DNA of 64,000 bases from Pseudomonas sp. PDNC002 (GCF_016919445.1 NZ_CP070356.1:4529502-4593501), one strand, 5' to 3'; positions 25,726 to 35,358 are shown, numbered from the stretch's first letter. Made by a program: numbers and translations. Notes: generated by a model from the letters alone, not told the origin.

Positions 25726-27462
25726 TCAGAGTTTGTCGTCGGAACGACTATAGACTTCGCGGCCGGCGAACCAGGTCTTGAGCACCTGGGTGTCGCGCAG
25801 CGCTTCCGGCTTGACGGTGAACACGTCGCGGTCGAGCAGGATCAGGTCGGCCTGCTTGCCCGGCTTCAGCGAACCGATGCGGTCTTCCAGGCGGATGGTG
25901 CGTGCGGCGTTGAGGGTGTAGGCCTGGAACATGGTCTGCCGGTCGATGTCCTCGGCGGCGTTGAGCACGCCCTTCGGGCCGACGCGCTGGATCGCCTGGT
26001 AGATGGCCTTCCACGGGTCGGGCGTGGTGATCGGCCAGTCGCTGGCTCCGGAAATGGTCGCGCGGTTCTTCAGCAGCGAGCGTGCCGGATACATGTGCAG
26101 GAAGGCCATGGCGCTGACGTAGGGCTTGACCAGATCGACGCTGTTCTCGTCGGCGGCGGCCCAATAGAGCTGCATGGAAGCGATCACGTCGAGCGCCTTG
26201 AAGCGCGCGAGATCCTTTGGGTTGACCATCTGCAGGTGAGTGATTGAGTGCGGGATGCCGCTGTGGCGATCCTTGCGCGCCTGCTCGATGCCGTTGAGCG
26301 ATTCGCGCACCGCGCGGTCGCCGATGGCGTGGATGTGCACCAGCCAGCCGCGGGCGTCGGCGGCGCTGACCAGTTCGCCGAAGTGCTTGGGGTCGATCAG
26401 CAGTTCGCCGTACTTCTTCGAGTTGCTGTAGGGCTCGAGCATCGCTGCGCTCTGCGCCGGCACCTCGGCCACGCCGTCCGCGAATACCTTGATGCCGGGC
26501 AAGGTGAGGTTGGGGACATCGATGAATTGCTGGCGCACCTTGTCCAACTCATCGAGATCGGCTGGCTTCGCCTTGGAATCGGCCATCAGCAGCGCGGCAA
26601 CGTGGGCGGTAAGCCCGCCCTCCTCCGCCAGCATCTTGTAGGCCGGCAGTACGCCAACGGAATCGTTGTGGATGTCGCCGCCGGGATTCTCGTTCGCCAG
26701 GGGCTCCATCCAGGCGGTGATGCCCAGCTCGTGGTAATAGCTCTGCGCGCCTTTCAGCGCCTTGAGCAGCTCGTCATCAGTCGGCAACGGCAACAGCGCC
26801 TGCACCGGATAGAGACCGGCATCCACCAGAAAACCATTGGGCGTGCCGTCGGCGCCGTGGCCAATGGTGGCCTGCTCCTCGCCCTGCAGCGACTTGACCT
26901 TGGCGGCATCGATGCCGGCCAGTTTCAGCAACGCCTGGTTGGCCCAGCCGGTGTGGTAGTCGCCACCTGCCAGGAGGATCGGCTGATCGGCCCATTCGCC
27001 CTGGTTGAAGCGCTGCTGCAACTCGGCGATCTCGTCCCAGTACGCCGTGGGCACGCCACCGACATAGAGGAACTGGCCACGCCGCGCGCGGCCATCGTCG
27101 CGCCACTGGCGCAGCTTGCCCTCGAACTCGGCGAGCGGTATGTCCTGATTGTCCAGATTGGCCTGGAGCATCTGCAGGCCACCCTTGACCAGATGGGTAT
27201 GCGAGTCGATGAAGCCCGGCATCAACACCTGGCCGTGCAGGTCGATGACCTTCGTTCCCGGTTGCTTGAGTGTGAGGATCTGCGCGTCGGACCCGACGGA
27301 GAGAATGCGGCCGTTCTCCACCGCGACGGCTTGTTGCAGCGCCTGGCCGGGTTCGGCGGTGTAGACCTTACCGCCATGGAAGATCAGGTCGGCGGCAGCC
27401 ATCGTTTCCATCGAGGAAAAAGCGCAAGCGGCGGATACCAGCGCCGGAATCAGTAGTTTCAT
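25726..27462 (-). CDS. Exported amidohydrolase (YtcJ-like, Amidohydro_3)
   Basis: A 578-residue metal-dependent hydrolase. A Sec signal peptide (MKLLIPALVSAACAFSS..., cleavage near TMAAA) precedes DLIFHGGKVYTAEPGQ and the metal-binding VLMPGFIDSHTHLVKGG. Later blocks are LVHIHAIGDRAVRESLNG, HSITHLQMV, SDWPITTPDPWKAI and the C-terminal GSLKPGKQADLILLDRDVF. This is the complete order for the Amidohydro_3/YtcJ group, which hydrolyses amides, ureas or cyclic imides. Periplasmic location differs from most relatives and from the paralogue at 29984-31621. Divergent from a LysR gene (106-base gap), which probably regulates it. Confidence 0.88.
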   Translation of the reverse strand: MKLLIPALVSAACAFSSMETMAAADLIFHGGKVYTAEPGQALQQAVAVENGRILSVGSDAQILTLKQPGTKVIDLHGQVLMPGFIDSHTHLVKGGLQMLQANLDNQDIPLAEFEGKLRQWRDDGRARRGQFLYVGGVPTAYWDEIAELQQRFNQGEWADQPILLAGGDYHTGWANQALLKLAGIDAAKVKSLQGEEQATIGHGADGTPNGFLVDAGLYPVQALLPLPTDDELLKALKGAQSYYHELGITAWMEPLANENPGGDIHNDSVGVLPAYKMLAEEGGLTAHVAALLMADSKAKPADLDELDKVRQQFIDVPNLTLPGIKVFADGVAEVPAQSAAMLEPYSNSKKYGELLIDPKHFGELVSAADARGWLVHIHAIGDRAVRESLNGIEQARKDRHSGIPHSITHLQMVNPKDLARFKALDVIASMQLYWAAADENSVDLVKPYVSAMAFLHMYPARSLLKNRATISGASDWPITTPDPWKAIYQAIQRVGPKGVLNAAEDIDRQTMFQAYTLNAARTIRLEDRIGSLKPGKQADLILLDRDVFTVKPEALRDTQVLKTWFAGREVYSRSDDKL

Positions 27463-27568
27463 CGCAGAGCCTTCGTTATTGTTGGTCTGCGAAGAAGGTT
27501 AAGCAAAAGCCCCGGCGCCTTTAACACCGACTTCCCGCACAACTTCTGTTCCTGACAGGAAGCAATCC

Positions 27569-28483
27569 ATGGACAAGATGACCGCCCTCACCATGTTCGT
27601 CGCCACCGCCGACCATGGCGGCTTCAGCCGCGCCGCCGAACAACTGGGCAAGACGCCGTCGGCGATCACCAAGGGCGTCGCGCAGCTGGAAGCCGAACTC
27701 GGTCAGCGCCTGTTCGAGCGCACCACAAGGCGCATGGCGCTGACCGAGGCCGGGCACATCTATCTGGAGGGCGCGCGCCAGGCGCTGGTGCAGCTGCAGC
27801 GGGCCGAAGAGGAAGTGGAGCAGTTGCAGACCGAACTGCGCGGTAGCCTGCGCATCGCCGCCCCGCCCTCCTTCGCGCCGGCATTCTTCAACGCCGTGTG
27901 CTGCCGATTCCTGCGCGAGCACCCGCAGGTGCGCCTGGAAGTGGACCTGGCCGATGAGTTCGCCGATCTGGTGGAAGGCGGCTATGACCTCGCCCTGCGC
28001 GACGGCCCCATCGACCTGCCGGACGTGATCGCCCAGCCGCTGCTGGAAAACCGCCTGCTGCTCTGCGCAAGCCCGGCATACCTGGCGCGCAAGGGACTGG
28101 ATGTAACCCTGGAGAACTACGAGCAGCACGACTGGCTGATCTTCCGCCACCCGTTGCTGAACCGGAATTTCTGGTGGGTCCAGCGTGATGGCGAGCGCAT
28201 CCGCATCCGCCAGCCGACACCGCGGGTGGCCAGCGACAACTACGACTTCCTGCTGTCGTGCCTGCTGGATGGCCAGGGCCTGCAATTCCTGCCGCAATGG
28301 AGCGCGTTGCCCTACCTCGAACGCGGCGAGCTGGTGGAGCAACTACCGGATTGCTGGCGCGACCAGAGCGCCTTCGGGCCATGGGTGCATGTGCTCTACC
28401 TGCCGCACCGACGCAGCACGCGCAAGGTGCGGGTGTTCATCGACTACCTGCGCGAGCATTTGCAGGGGAAGGGGTTGAGCTGA
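27569..28483 (+). CDS. LysR-family transcriptional regulator
   Basis: A 304-residue LysR regulator: N-terminal winged helix MTALTMFVATADHGGFSRAAEQLGKTPSAITKGVAQLEAELGQRLFERTTRRMALTE-type pattern in residues 4-58, coiled linker, then a periplasmic-binding-protein-like effector domain beginning LRIAAPPSF. Divergent from the exported amidohydrolase gene, hence its probable regulator. It is similar to the LysR at 28716-29624 (both have GFSRAAE/SFSRAAE, LGKTPSA, LFERTTR, MALTEAG), so the two, each next to a YtcJ-like amidohydrolase, look like a duplicated regulator-enzyme pair. Confidence 0.9.
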   Translation: MDKMTALTMFVATADHGGFSRAAEQLGKTPSAITKGVAQLEAELGQRLFERTTRRMALTEAGHIYLEGARQALVQLQRAEEEVEQLQTELRGSLRIAAPPSFAPAFFNAVCCRFLREHPQVRLEVDLADEFADLVEGGYDLALRDGPIDLPDVIAQPLLENRLLLCASPAYLARKGLDVTLENYEQHDWLIFRHPLLNRNFWWVQRDGERIRIRQPTPRVASDNYDFLLSCLLDGQGLQFLPQWSALPYLERGELVEQLPDCWRDQSAFGPWVHVLYLPHRRSTRKVRVFIDYLREHLQGKGLS

Positions 28484-28510
28484 TCTAGCGACCGGCGCAG
28501 CGGCGAAGGC

Positions 28511-28698
28511 GATCGCGGACAGAGTCCGCTCCTACGAGATCAGAAGCCCCTCTCCCGCACGCGGGAGAGGGGACCGTTCGGTGCAGGCTGGAACCAATGC
28601 ATCAGCCGGTACAGACGGCTCCCTCTCCTGCGGGAGAGGGCTGGGGTGAGGGGGAGGCATCGGTACCGATTAGCCAACAGAAGACCGTTGCTCCTACA
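28511..28698. repeat. REP plus palindromic composite repeat (copy C, two modules)
   Basis: An inverted REP (28511-28535) is followed by palindromes at 28547-28571 and 28621-28640 and by a right end reading GGCATCGGTACCGATT...GTTGCTCCTAC. That right end is the reverse complement of the left end of copies D, E and H. It occupies the gap between the stops of the two convergent LysR genes. Confidence 0.8.
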
Positions 28699-28715
28699 GG
28701 GATTTTCCTGCCCGA

Positions 28716-29624
28716 TCAGACCAACCGCTGCTCCCGCAGATATTCCCGCAGATGCTCGATGAACGCGATGATCTTGCGCGTCGCCCGCCGCGTACTCGGA
28801 TACACCGCCAGCAGCTCAGACCCCAGCGCCTTCGGGTCGAAATGGCAATCGTCGAGAATCGTCCGCAGCCGCCCGTCACGCAGGTACGGCAGCACGCTCC
28901 AGTACGGCGATGGCAGTATCCCTTGCCCGGCCAGGCAGGCCTCCAGCAGCAGCTCCTGGTTGTCGCTGTTCAACCGTCCGCTGCGCGGTAGCAACACCCG
29001 CTCCGCACCGCGCTCAATCAGCCAACTGTCCCCCAGAGCCGGGTGGCGATAGACCAGGCACTCATGCTCCGCGAGCTGCTGCGGGCGGTCCGGTGCGCCG
29101 TGGCGTGCCAGATAGTCAGGGCTCGCGCAGAAGACGATGCGACTCTCGCCGACCGGCTGCGCGATCAGCCCCGGCAGGTCGCTATGGCCCAGGCGCAGCG
29201 CGAGGTCGTAGCGGCCGTCGAGCATGTCGATGTAGGCATCGCTCAGGTCCACTTGCAGGCGCATGTCCGGGTGCTTCTGCAGAAACAGGGCGCAGGCGGC
29301 ATTGAGGAAAGGCCGGCCGAACGCCAGCGGGCCGTTGATCCGCAACGTGCCCTTGAGGCTGTGGTGCAACTGGGCGATTTCCTCCTCGGATTCACGCATG
29401 CGCTCCAGCACTTCCCGCGCCGTTTCCAGATAGAGCTGCCCGGCCTCGGTCAGCGCCATGCTCCGCGTCGTGCGCTCGAACAGCCGCGCACCCACCTCCT
29501 GCTCCAATTGCCCGACCGATTTGGCCACTGCCGAGGGCGTCTTGCCCAGCTCCTCGGCGGCACGGCTGAAGCTGCCGAGCTCGGCGCTGATCACAAAGAG
29601 TTGCAGGCTGTTGAGCTTGTCCAC
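28716..29624 (-). CDS. LysR-family transcriptional regulator
   Basis: A 302-residue LysR protein starting from GTG at 29624, chosen because the encoded VDKLNSLQLFVISAELGSF aligns with the start of the neighbouring LysR; the longer open frame adds a charged non-homologous leader. HTH: SFSRAAEELGKTPSAVAKSVGQLE. Effector domain begins LRINGPLAFGRPFLNAA. Divergent from the second amidohydrolase gene with a 359-base gap, and so probably its regulator and that of the downstream permease. Confidence 0.88.
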   Translation of the reverse strand: MDKLNSLQLFVISAELGSFSRAAEELGKTPSAVAKSVGQLEQEVGARLFERTTRSMALTEAGQLYLETAREVLERMRESEEEIAQLHHSLKGTLRINGPLAFGRPFLNAACALFLQKHPDMRLQVDLSDAYIDMLDGRYDLALRLGHSDLPGLIAQPVGESRIVFCASPDYLARHGAPDRPQQLAEHECLVYRHPALGDSWLIERGAERVLLPRSGRLNSDNQELLLEACLAGQGILPSPYWSVLPYLRDGRLRTILDDCHFDPKALGSELLAVYPSTRRATRKIIAFIEHLREYLREQRLV

Positions 29625-29983
29625 GATTGAGTCCGATTTTTCCCAAGTGTTATTCCGGCGGGCAACTTTCTCGCCATCCGGAAGGCCCTTAGCCTCTGCC
29701 ACACCCCAACAAGAATCAAGGGAAAGGCGCTTTCATCGAGATAAGCCGCCGCGCCCTCCGCCCCGTGCATTTTGAACTCGAAAATGAAAATACATCGCCT
29801 TCCCCTTCAACACAGGCACTTCTCGACCTACCGCTCCCACCGATCGGTGACGAGCTTGGCAAGTCCGTTTCGAACCGCCCCGCACGCCTCTTCCTCCATG
29901 GACGAATGACCGTCATCCGGGCGATACGCAGCCCCTCGATGACGCCCAGCCCTCTTCCTCTACCCGCCTTGCCTGGAGCCACC
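29625..29983. promoter_or_regulatory. Divergent intergenic region, LysR / amidohydrolase
   Basis: These 359 bases separate the two divergent genes. An A/T-rich stretch at 29768-29792 is the most promoter-like part. The rightward frame is open from 29765 but the extra residues are low in complexity (poly-Ser/Pro) and the only good ribosome site (TGGAGCC) precedes the ATG at 29984, so no N-terminal extension is annotated. No clear inverted repeat seen. Confidence 0.4.
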
Positions 29984-31621
29984 ATGCCCACCACCGCCGA
30001 GCTGATCATCACCCACGCCGACATCCGCACGATGGACGAAAACCATCCGCGCGCCGAGGCCATCGCCATACGCGATGGGCGAATCCTTGCCGTGGGCAGC
30101 AATGCCCGGATCGAAGCGCTGGCGGATGCCAACACGCGCCGCATCGACGCCGACGGGCGGCTGATCCTCCCGGGCTTCCAGGACACCCACGTGCATTTCC
30201 AGCTGAGCGCCGCCGACCTCTACCACAACGCCTCGCTGTACGACGCCACCACCCTCGACGAGCTGCTGGCGACCATCAAGGCGTTCGCCCAGGCGCATCC
30301 GGAGAAGCCCTGGATTCGCGGCGTCGGTTTCTCCTCGGCACGCTTCACCCCCGAACAACTCACCAGGGAACTACTGGACAGCGTCACCGATGGCCGTCCG
30401 GCGCTGATGTTCGCCAGCGACTACCACAACGGTTGGGCCAACAGCGCCGCCTTCGAACGGGCTGGCGTGCGCCCCGGCAGCGCCGAGCCGGACAACGGCG
30501 AGTACCTGCGGCATACCGACGGCACGCCCAGGGGCTGGCTGGTGGAAGACGCCATCTGGGCGATGAACCGCATCGCCCCCGGCTATACCGACGACGACTA
30601 CCTGCAGGCCATGGCGCACTACAGCAAGGCCTTCAACGCCCGTGGCATCACCGGCGTGCTGGACGCCATGGCCGCACGCAATTACCTGAAGAACTACCAG
30701 GCCTCCTATGAGCGCGGTGACCTGACCCTGCGTGTCTGCGCCACGTCGAAAATCTTCGCCCACAAGTCGCTGACCGAGCAGATGGCCGAGCTCAAGGATC
30801 TGCGCGCCACCTATCAGGGCGACCGCGTGCGCCTGCACTCGGCGAAGTTCTTCCTCGACGGCGTGTTGGAGAACGGCACCGCCGTGCTGGCCGCGCCGCG
30901 CAGCGACACCGGCGGCAATGCCGAGCTGATGTTCAGCCAGGAGCAGATCGACGAGTTCTTCAGCGCCTTCGACCGCGAAGGCTTCCAGATCCATGTGCAC
31001 AGCATCGGCGACGGCGCCGTGCGCGCCGCCCTCAATGGCCTGGAAATCGCCCGCGAACGCAACGGCCAGTGGGACTCGCGCCATCAGTTGGCGCACCTGC
31101 AGGTCGTCGCACCGGAGGACATCCCGCGCTTCAGGCAACTGGGTGCGCTGGCGAACTACCAGACGCTCTGGGCGCAGCCCAATCCCGAGGCGGACGCCAT
31201 CGTCGAAGCCATGATCGGCCCGCAGCGCAGCCAGTACATCTACCCGTTGGGCGAGTTCGTCCGCCAGGGCGTGACCTGCATGCTCAGCAGTGATTGGGGC
31301 GTGACCGGCTACGACCCGTTCCAGATCATCCAGTGCGCCCTCACCCGGCAGAACCCGGCACTGGGCAGCGACAGCCCGGTGCAGACCGCCCAGCATCGCA
31401 TCGGTATCGACGACGCGATCAAGGGCTACACGATCAATGCCGCCCACGCCGCCTGGCGCGACGACTGCACCGGTAGCCTGGCGCCGGGCAAGTACGCCGA
31501 TCTGATCCTGCTGGACCGCGACCTCTACGCCATCTCCCCCTACGAGATCGGCCAGACCCAGGTCCTGCTGACCCTCCTCGAAGGCCGCGAGGTGCACCGC
31601 GACGCCAACTTCGCCGGCTGA
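29984..31621 (+). CDS. Cytoplasmic amidohydrolase (YtcJ-like, Amidohydro_3)
   Basis: A 545-residue amidohydrolase without a signal peptide. Blocks: ELIITHADIRTMDENHPRAEA, RLILPGFQDTHVHFQ (metal HxH), FQIHVHSIGDGAVRAALNG, HQLAHLQVV, MLSSDWGVTGYDPFQII and GSLAPGKYADLILLDRDLY. It would hydrolyse an amide- or imide-type bond inside the cell. It lies 74 bases before an APC permease gene in the same direction, so substrate uptake and hydrolysis are probably coexpressed. The hairpin at 31637-31655 between the genes is not followed by a T-run. Paralogue of the exported enzyme at 25726-27462. Confidence 0.88.
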   Translation: MPTTAELIITHADIRTMDENHPRAEAIAIRDGRILAVGSNARIEALADANTRRIDADGRLILPGFQDTHVHFQLSAADLYHNASLYDATTLDELLATIKAFAQAHPEKPWIRGVGFSSARFTPEQLTRELLDSVTDGRPALMFASDYHNGWANSAAFERAGVRPGSAEPDNGEYLRHTDGTPRGWLVEDAIWAMNRIAPGYTDDDYLQAMAHYSKAFNARGITGVLDAMAARNYLKNYQASYERGDLTLRVCATSKIFAHKSLTEQMAELKDLRATYQGDRVRLHSAKFFLDGVLENGTAVLAAPRSDTGGNAELMFSQEQIDEFFSAFDREGFQIHVHSIGDGAVRAALNGLEIARERNGQWDSRHQLAHLQVVAPEDIPRFRQLGALANYQTLWAQPNPEADAIVEAMIGPQRSQYIYPLGEFVRQGVTCMLSSDWGVTGYDPFQIIQCALTRQNPALGSDSPVQTAQHRIGIDDAIKGYTINAAHAAWRDDCTGSLAPGKYADLILLDRDLYAISPYEIGQTQVLLTLLEGREVHRDANFAG

Positions 31622-31636
31622 CCTGCACGATCACCC

Positions 31637-31655
31637 GCCCGCCGCCAAGGCGGGC
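31637..31655 (+). other. Intercistronic hairpin
   Basis: GCCCGCC-GCCAA-GGCGGGC between the amidohydrolase and permease genes, with no following T-run; more likely an mRNA-stability element than a terminator. Confidence 0.45.
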
Positions 31656-31695
31656 AATCCAACCCCTCCAACAACAAGAACAACGGAGCCTGAAC

Positions 31696-33030
31696 ATGGG
31701 CGCTGCAATTTCCCGAAACGAGGCACAACTCAGGCGCACCCTCGGCCTGAAGGACCTGGTGGCCTACGGCATGGCCTATATCGCGCCGATGGCGCCGCTG
31801 ACCACTTTCGGTTTCGTCTGGGACGCCTCCGGCGGGCTGGTCGCCCTGGCCTACCTACTCGGTGCGATCTGCATGTATTTCACCGCCCAGAGCTACGCGA
31901 CGCTCTCCAATGAAGTGCAGAGCGCAGGCTCGGTGTACGGATTCGCCCGCCACAGCCTGGGCGAATTGCCGGGCTTCATCGCCGGCTGGCTGATCCTGCT
32001 GGACTACCTGCTGATCCCCGCACTGGTATTCCTGATCATGTCGGTGGGCCTGCAGATCCTGGTTCCCGGCCTGGACCGCGCGCTCTGCCTGGTGCTGCTG
32101 GTGGCGGTATCGTTGGGCATCAACTGGTTCGGCGTCGCCGTCACCACGCGGGTGAGCATTGTCTCGGTGGTGCTGCAATTCACCGCGATGTTCGGCCTGC
32201 TGGGCCTGGCGCTATTCGCGCTGTCCCAGGGCAAGGGCGCCGGCACGCTGACCGCCGCACCGTTCTTCGACAGCAGCGCCTTCGACGTCGGCAAGGTGTT
32301 CACCGCGACGTCCATCTGCGTGCTGTCCTTCCTTGGCTTCGACGCCATTTCCACCCTCGCCGAAGAGGTGAAGGACAACGATCGCCGGCTGGTCGGCCGC
32401 GCCATCCTCACCGTGCTGTTCATCTGCGCGGCGCTGTTCGTGGTGACGGCCTGGGTGCTTGGCAACCTGATGCCGGGTGTGACCATCAAGGACTCCTCCG
32501 CCGCCATCTACGAGCTGACGTCGACGCAGATCGGCCCCTGGCTCGCCCTGCTGCTGGCCTGGGTGATCGCCGTAATGGTCGGCCTGACCAACGCACTGCC
32601 GATGCAGGTCGGGGTGTCCCGCGTACTGTTCGCCATGAGCCGCGACCGTCAGTTGCCGGCGCTGTTCGCCCGCCTGCACCGCAGGCACGGCACGCCGCAT
32701 GTGGCGCTGGTGCTATCGACGCTGCTGTCTCTGGGGATTGCGCTGGTGATGCGCGAGCGCATCGACACCCTCGCCTCCTTCGTCAACTTCGGCGCACTGA
32801 CCGCGTTCGTGCTGCTGCACCTGTCGGTGCTGGTGAAGCTCGGCATCAAAGGGCGTAGCAGGCGTTGGTTCGCCCACTGGCTGGTGCCGATCATCGGCAT
32901 TGCAGTGGTACTGACCGTACTCGATGGCATGGACGTGCACGCGCTGATCATGGGCAGCATCTGGCTGATAGTCGGCTTGCTCTACGGCCTGTACCTGCGC
33001 GGCAAGGGCCGGGTTGCGCTGAGCGTTTGA
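31696..33030 (+). CDS. APC-superfamily amino acid/amine permease
   Basis: A 444-residue inner-membrane carrier with about twelve helices. The N-terminal LRRTLGLKDLVAYGMAYIAPMAPLTTFG is the APC start pattern, and VFTATSICVLSFLGFDAISTLAEEVKDNDRRLVGRAIL is the conserved TM6/loop with the GFD and AEE motifs. Relatives import amino acids or small amines such as putrescine or ethylamine. A GGAG site precedes the ATG. It probably supplies the amidohydrolase encoded just upstream. Confidence 0.9.
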   Translation: MGAAISRNEAQLRRTLGLKDLVAYGMAYIAPMAPLTTFGFVWDASGGLVALAYLLGAICMYFTAQSYATLSNEVQSAGSVYGFARHSLGELPGFIAGWLILLDYLLIPALVFLIMSVGLQILVPGLDRALCLVLLVAVSLGINWFGVAVTTRVSIVSVVLQFTAMFGLLGLALFALSQGKGAGTLTAAPFFDSSAFDVGKVFTATSICVLSFLGFDAISTLAEEVKDNDRRLVGRAILTVLFICAALFVVTAWVLGNLMPGVTIKDSSAAIYELTSTQIGPWLALLLAWVIAVMVGLTNALPMQVGVSRVLFAMSRDRQLPALFARLHRRHGTPHVALVLSTLLSLGIALVMRERIDTLASFVNFGALTAFVLLHLSVLVKLGIKGRSRRWFAHWLVPIIGIAVVLTVLDGMDVHALIMGSIWLIVGLLYGLYLRGKGRVALSV

Positions 33031-33060
33031 TCCGACATGAGGTCCGAGATGCCCAGCGAG

Positions 33061-33340
33061 CGTAGGAGCAACTGTCTTTCTCGGGAAGCCCGTGCCGAAG
33101 TTTTCCCCTCACCCCAGCCCTGGCTACGCGCCCCGCTCCTGAGGGAGAGGGAGCAGTCCATGCCGGCTGACACCGAAGATTCATCCTGCACCGAACGGTC
33201 CCCTCTCCCCCTGGGAGAGGGTTAGGGTGAGGGCTGACCGGAGCACGGACCGATCAGGCAGGAGCGGACTACGTCCGCGATGTGCCACCGGCCAGCTCGG
33301 AGCCACCGGGAAGCGATCGCGGACGGAGTCCGCTCCTGCA
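33061..33340. repeat. Palindromic composite repeat with REP pair (copy D)
   Basis: This occupies nearly all of the 334-base gap before the aldehyde dehydrogenase stop. Left end GTAGGAGCAACTGTCTTTCTCGG..., two palindromic modules, then REPs at 33259-33282 and 33315-33339 in opposite orientation. The first palindrome is interrupted by about 15 bases (TGGCTACGCGCCCCG at about 33120-33134). Bases 33061-33282 closely match copy E (38204-38408). Confidence 0.85.
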
Positions 33341-33364
33341 CAATCGTTCTCTGCGCTCCCGAGC

Positions 33365-34837
33365 TTATTTGATATACCAACCCCAGGGCTGGTCGCTGAG
33401 GTACTCGGTGACCTGCTTGGTCTCCAGGTAGTTGTCCAGGCCCCATACACCCAGTTCGCGACCGATGCCGCTCTGCTTGTAGCCGCCCCAGGGCGCCTGG
33501 GTGAAGGTCGGCTGCGAGCAGTTGACCCAGACGATGCCGGCACGCAGGCCACGGCTCACCCGCTGGCAACGCGCCGGGTCGGCGGACATCACCGCCGCCG
33601 CCAGGCCGAACTGGCTGTGGTTGGCCAAGCGCAATGCCTCGGCTTCGTCCTTGAAGCGGCGCACAGCGAGCACCGGGCCGAAGATTTCCTCGCGCCACAC
33701 GGCGCTCTCCAGCGGCGCGTCGATGAACACGGTCGGTTCGACGAACCAGCCTCTGTCCAGATGCGCCGGACGCTTGCCGCCGGTGGCCAGCTTCGCGCCA
33801 TCGCGCACGCCCGCCTCGATGGCCTGCAGCACCTTGGCGTGCTGGCCGGCGCTGACCAGCGGACCGAGCAGCACGCCCGGTTCCAGCCCGTTGCCGATGG
33901 TGATGCGTCGGGTTTCTTCCACCAGGCGCTCGATCAAACGGTCATGCAGGCCGTCCTGCACCAACAGACGCGAGGTGGCGCTGCACACCTGACCCTGGTT
34001 CCAGAAGATGCCGAACAGAATCCACTCCACGGCCGCCTCGACATCGGCGTCGTCGAAGACGATGAAGGCCGACTTGCCGCCCAGCTCCAGACTGACGTTC
34101 TTGATGTCCTGGGCCGCCGCCTGCATGATCGCGCGCCCGGTCGGCACGCTGCCGGTGAAGGCCAGCTTGTCCACGTCCGGATGCGCCGAGAGCGGCGAAC
34201 CGGCATCGCGCCCCAGGCCGGTGACCACGTTGAGCACGCCCTTGGGCAGGCCGACGGCGTCAGCGGCAGCGGCCAGCTCCAGGGAGGTCAGCGGAGTCAG
34301 TTCGGAAGGCTTGAGCACGGCGGTGCAACCGGCAGCCAGCGCCGGCGCGACCTTCCACGAAGCCATCAGCAGCGGATAGTTCCACGGGATGATCTGCCCG
34401 GCCACGCCGACTGGCTCGCGCAGCACGCGGCAGGCGAAACGCTCGTCGGGCAGCGCGACCACTTCACCCTCGTCATTCAGCCCTTCAGCCAGCTCGGCGT
34501 AATAGTCGAAGCAGCCGATAGCGTCATCGATGTCCCACTGCGCTTCGGGCAGCGGCTTGCCGTTGTCCTGCACTTCCAGGCGGGCCAGGTCCTCGCGGCG
34601 GCCACGCAGGTTGTCGGCGATGGCGCGCAGGTAGCCGGCGCGCTGCTTGCCGCTGGTGCGCCCCCACTCACCTTCATCGAACGCACGGCGCGCGGACTGC
34701 ACGGCGCGATCCACATCCTCGCCAGTTGCGGCAGCGACTTCGGTCAGCACCGTTTCGCTGGATGGCTCATACACCTCGAAGCGGCCGCCCTGGGCGGGTG
34801 CCTGCCACTGGCCGTCGATATAGAGCTGGTCGCGCAT
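33365..34837 (-). CDS. Betaine-aldehyde/aminoaldehyde dehydrogenase-like (ALDH9/10 type)
   Basis: A 490-residue aldehyde dehydrogenase. Asn153 (IIPWNYP), Glu251 (LELGGKS) and nucleophile Cys285 (NQGQVCSATSR) are present. The CSATSRLLV stretch and ALAAGCTAVLKPSELTPLTSLEL are typical of the plant ALDH10/BADH-like aminoaldehyde dehydrogenases that oxidise betaine aldehyde, 3-aminopropanal or 4-aminobutanal. ATG at 34837 has AGGAG upstream; the longer frame is not supported. Its stop faces the amidohydrolase/permease unit and its start faces the amine-oxidase cluster at 35.4-38.2 kb, so it may oxidise aldehydes made by the PuuB-like oxidase. Confidence 0.88.
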   Translation of the reverse strand: MRDQLYIDGQWQAPAQGGRFEVYEPSSETVLTEVAAATGEDVDRAVQSARRAFDEGEWGRTSGKQRAGYLRAIADNLRGRREDLARLEVQDNGKPLPEAQWDIDDAIGCFDYYAELAEGLNDEGEVVALPDERFACRVLREPVGVAGQIIPWNYPLLMASWKVAPALAAGCTAVLKPSELTPLTSLELAAAADAVGLPKGVLNVVTGLGRDAGSPLSAHPDVDKLAFTGSVPTGRAIMQAAAQDIKNVSLELGGKSAFIVFDDADVEAAVEWILFGIFWNQGQVCSATSRLLVQDGLHDRLIERLVEETRRITIGNGLEPGVLLGPLVSAGQHAKVLQAIEAGVRDGAKLATGGKRPAHLDRGWFVEPTVFIDAPLESAVWREEIFGPVLAVRRFKDEAEALRLANHSQFGLAAAVMSADPARCQRVSRGLRAGIVWVNCSQPTFTQAPWGGYKQSGIGRELGVWGLDNYLETKQVTEYLSDQPWGWYIK

Positions 34838-34980
34838 GCGAAGGTCTCCTGAACGTGTTGGAATATTTGTCGGGCGAGCATAGGGAAATGGGCGCCGATT
34901 TGATAACGCAGGCGCCGTGCATGCGGGCACGCGCGGAGCGGCACGTCCGAAAAGCGCCCGGTACGGTCCGTGACTCGGAC

Positions 34981-35358
34981 TCAAAGAACCTCGTGGAAGC
35001 GCGGAATCTCCGGCACGACGATGACCGAATAAGCCGGCTTCTTCGGGTTGTAGCCGATTGTGATCGGCCGCCCAGTGGGGAACTGGGCCGCTTCCTGGAT
35101 AGCGCGCGGCTTGCCTGCCGTGACTGCGACCAGATAGCGGTCACGATACTGCCTGCCGCCAACCTCATAAACGTAGTGTGCGTAGACGTAGTAATGCGAC
35201 CTCGGAGAACTATTCTTCGACGCCAACTTGTGCTCTACCTCGGTGCTCTCCACCACTGCATCGGCCCTGGGGCCGTTGCGGCTCTCGGATTCCACGCTGC
35301 ACATCTTCGCGAAGGCAGCGACCATGATCAGGCAGAGCGCCCACTTCAACACGTTCAT
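34981..35358 (-). CDS. DUF3592-like hypothetical protein
   Basis: A 125-residue protein with one N-terminal hydrophobic segment (VLKWALCLIMVAAFAKMC) that may be a signal or anchor. A soluble domain follows, with YYVYAHYVYEVGGRQYRDRYLV and FPTGRPITIGYNPKKPAYSVIV, the pattern of DUF3592 proteins. Role unknown. Same direction as the aldehyde dehydrogenase but 143 bases upstream of it, so cotranscription is uncertain. Confidence 0.65.
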   Translation of the reverse strand: MNVLKWALCLIMVAAFAKMCSVESESRNGPRADAVVESTEVEHKLASKNSSPRSHYYVYAHYVYEVGGRQYRDRYLVAVTAGKPRAIQEAAQFPTGRPITIGYNPKKPAYSVIVVPEIPRFHEVL

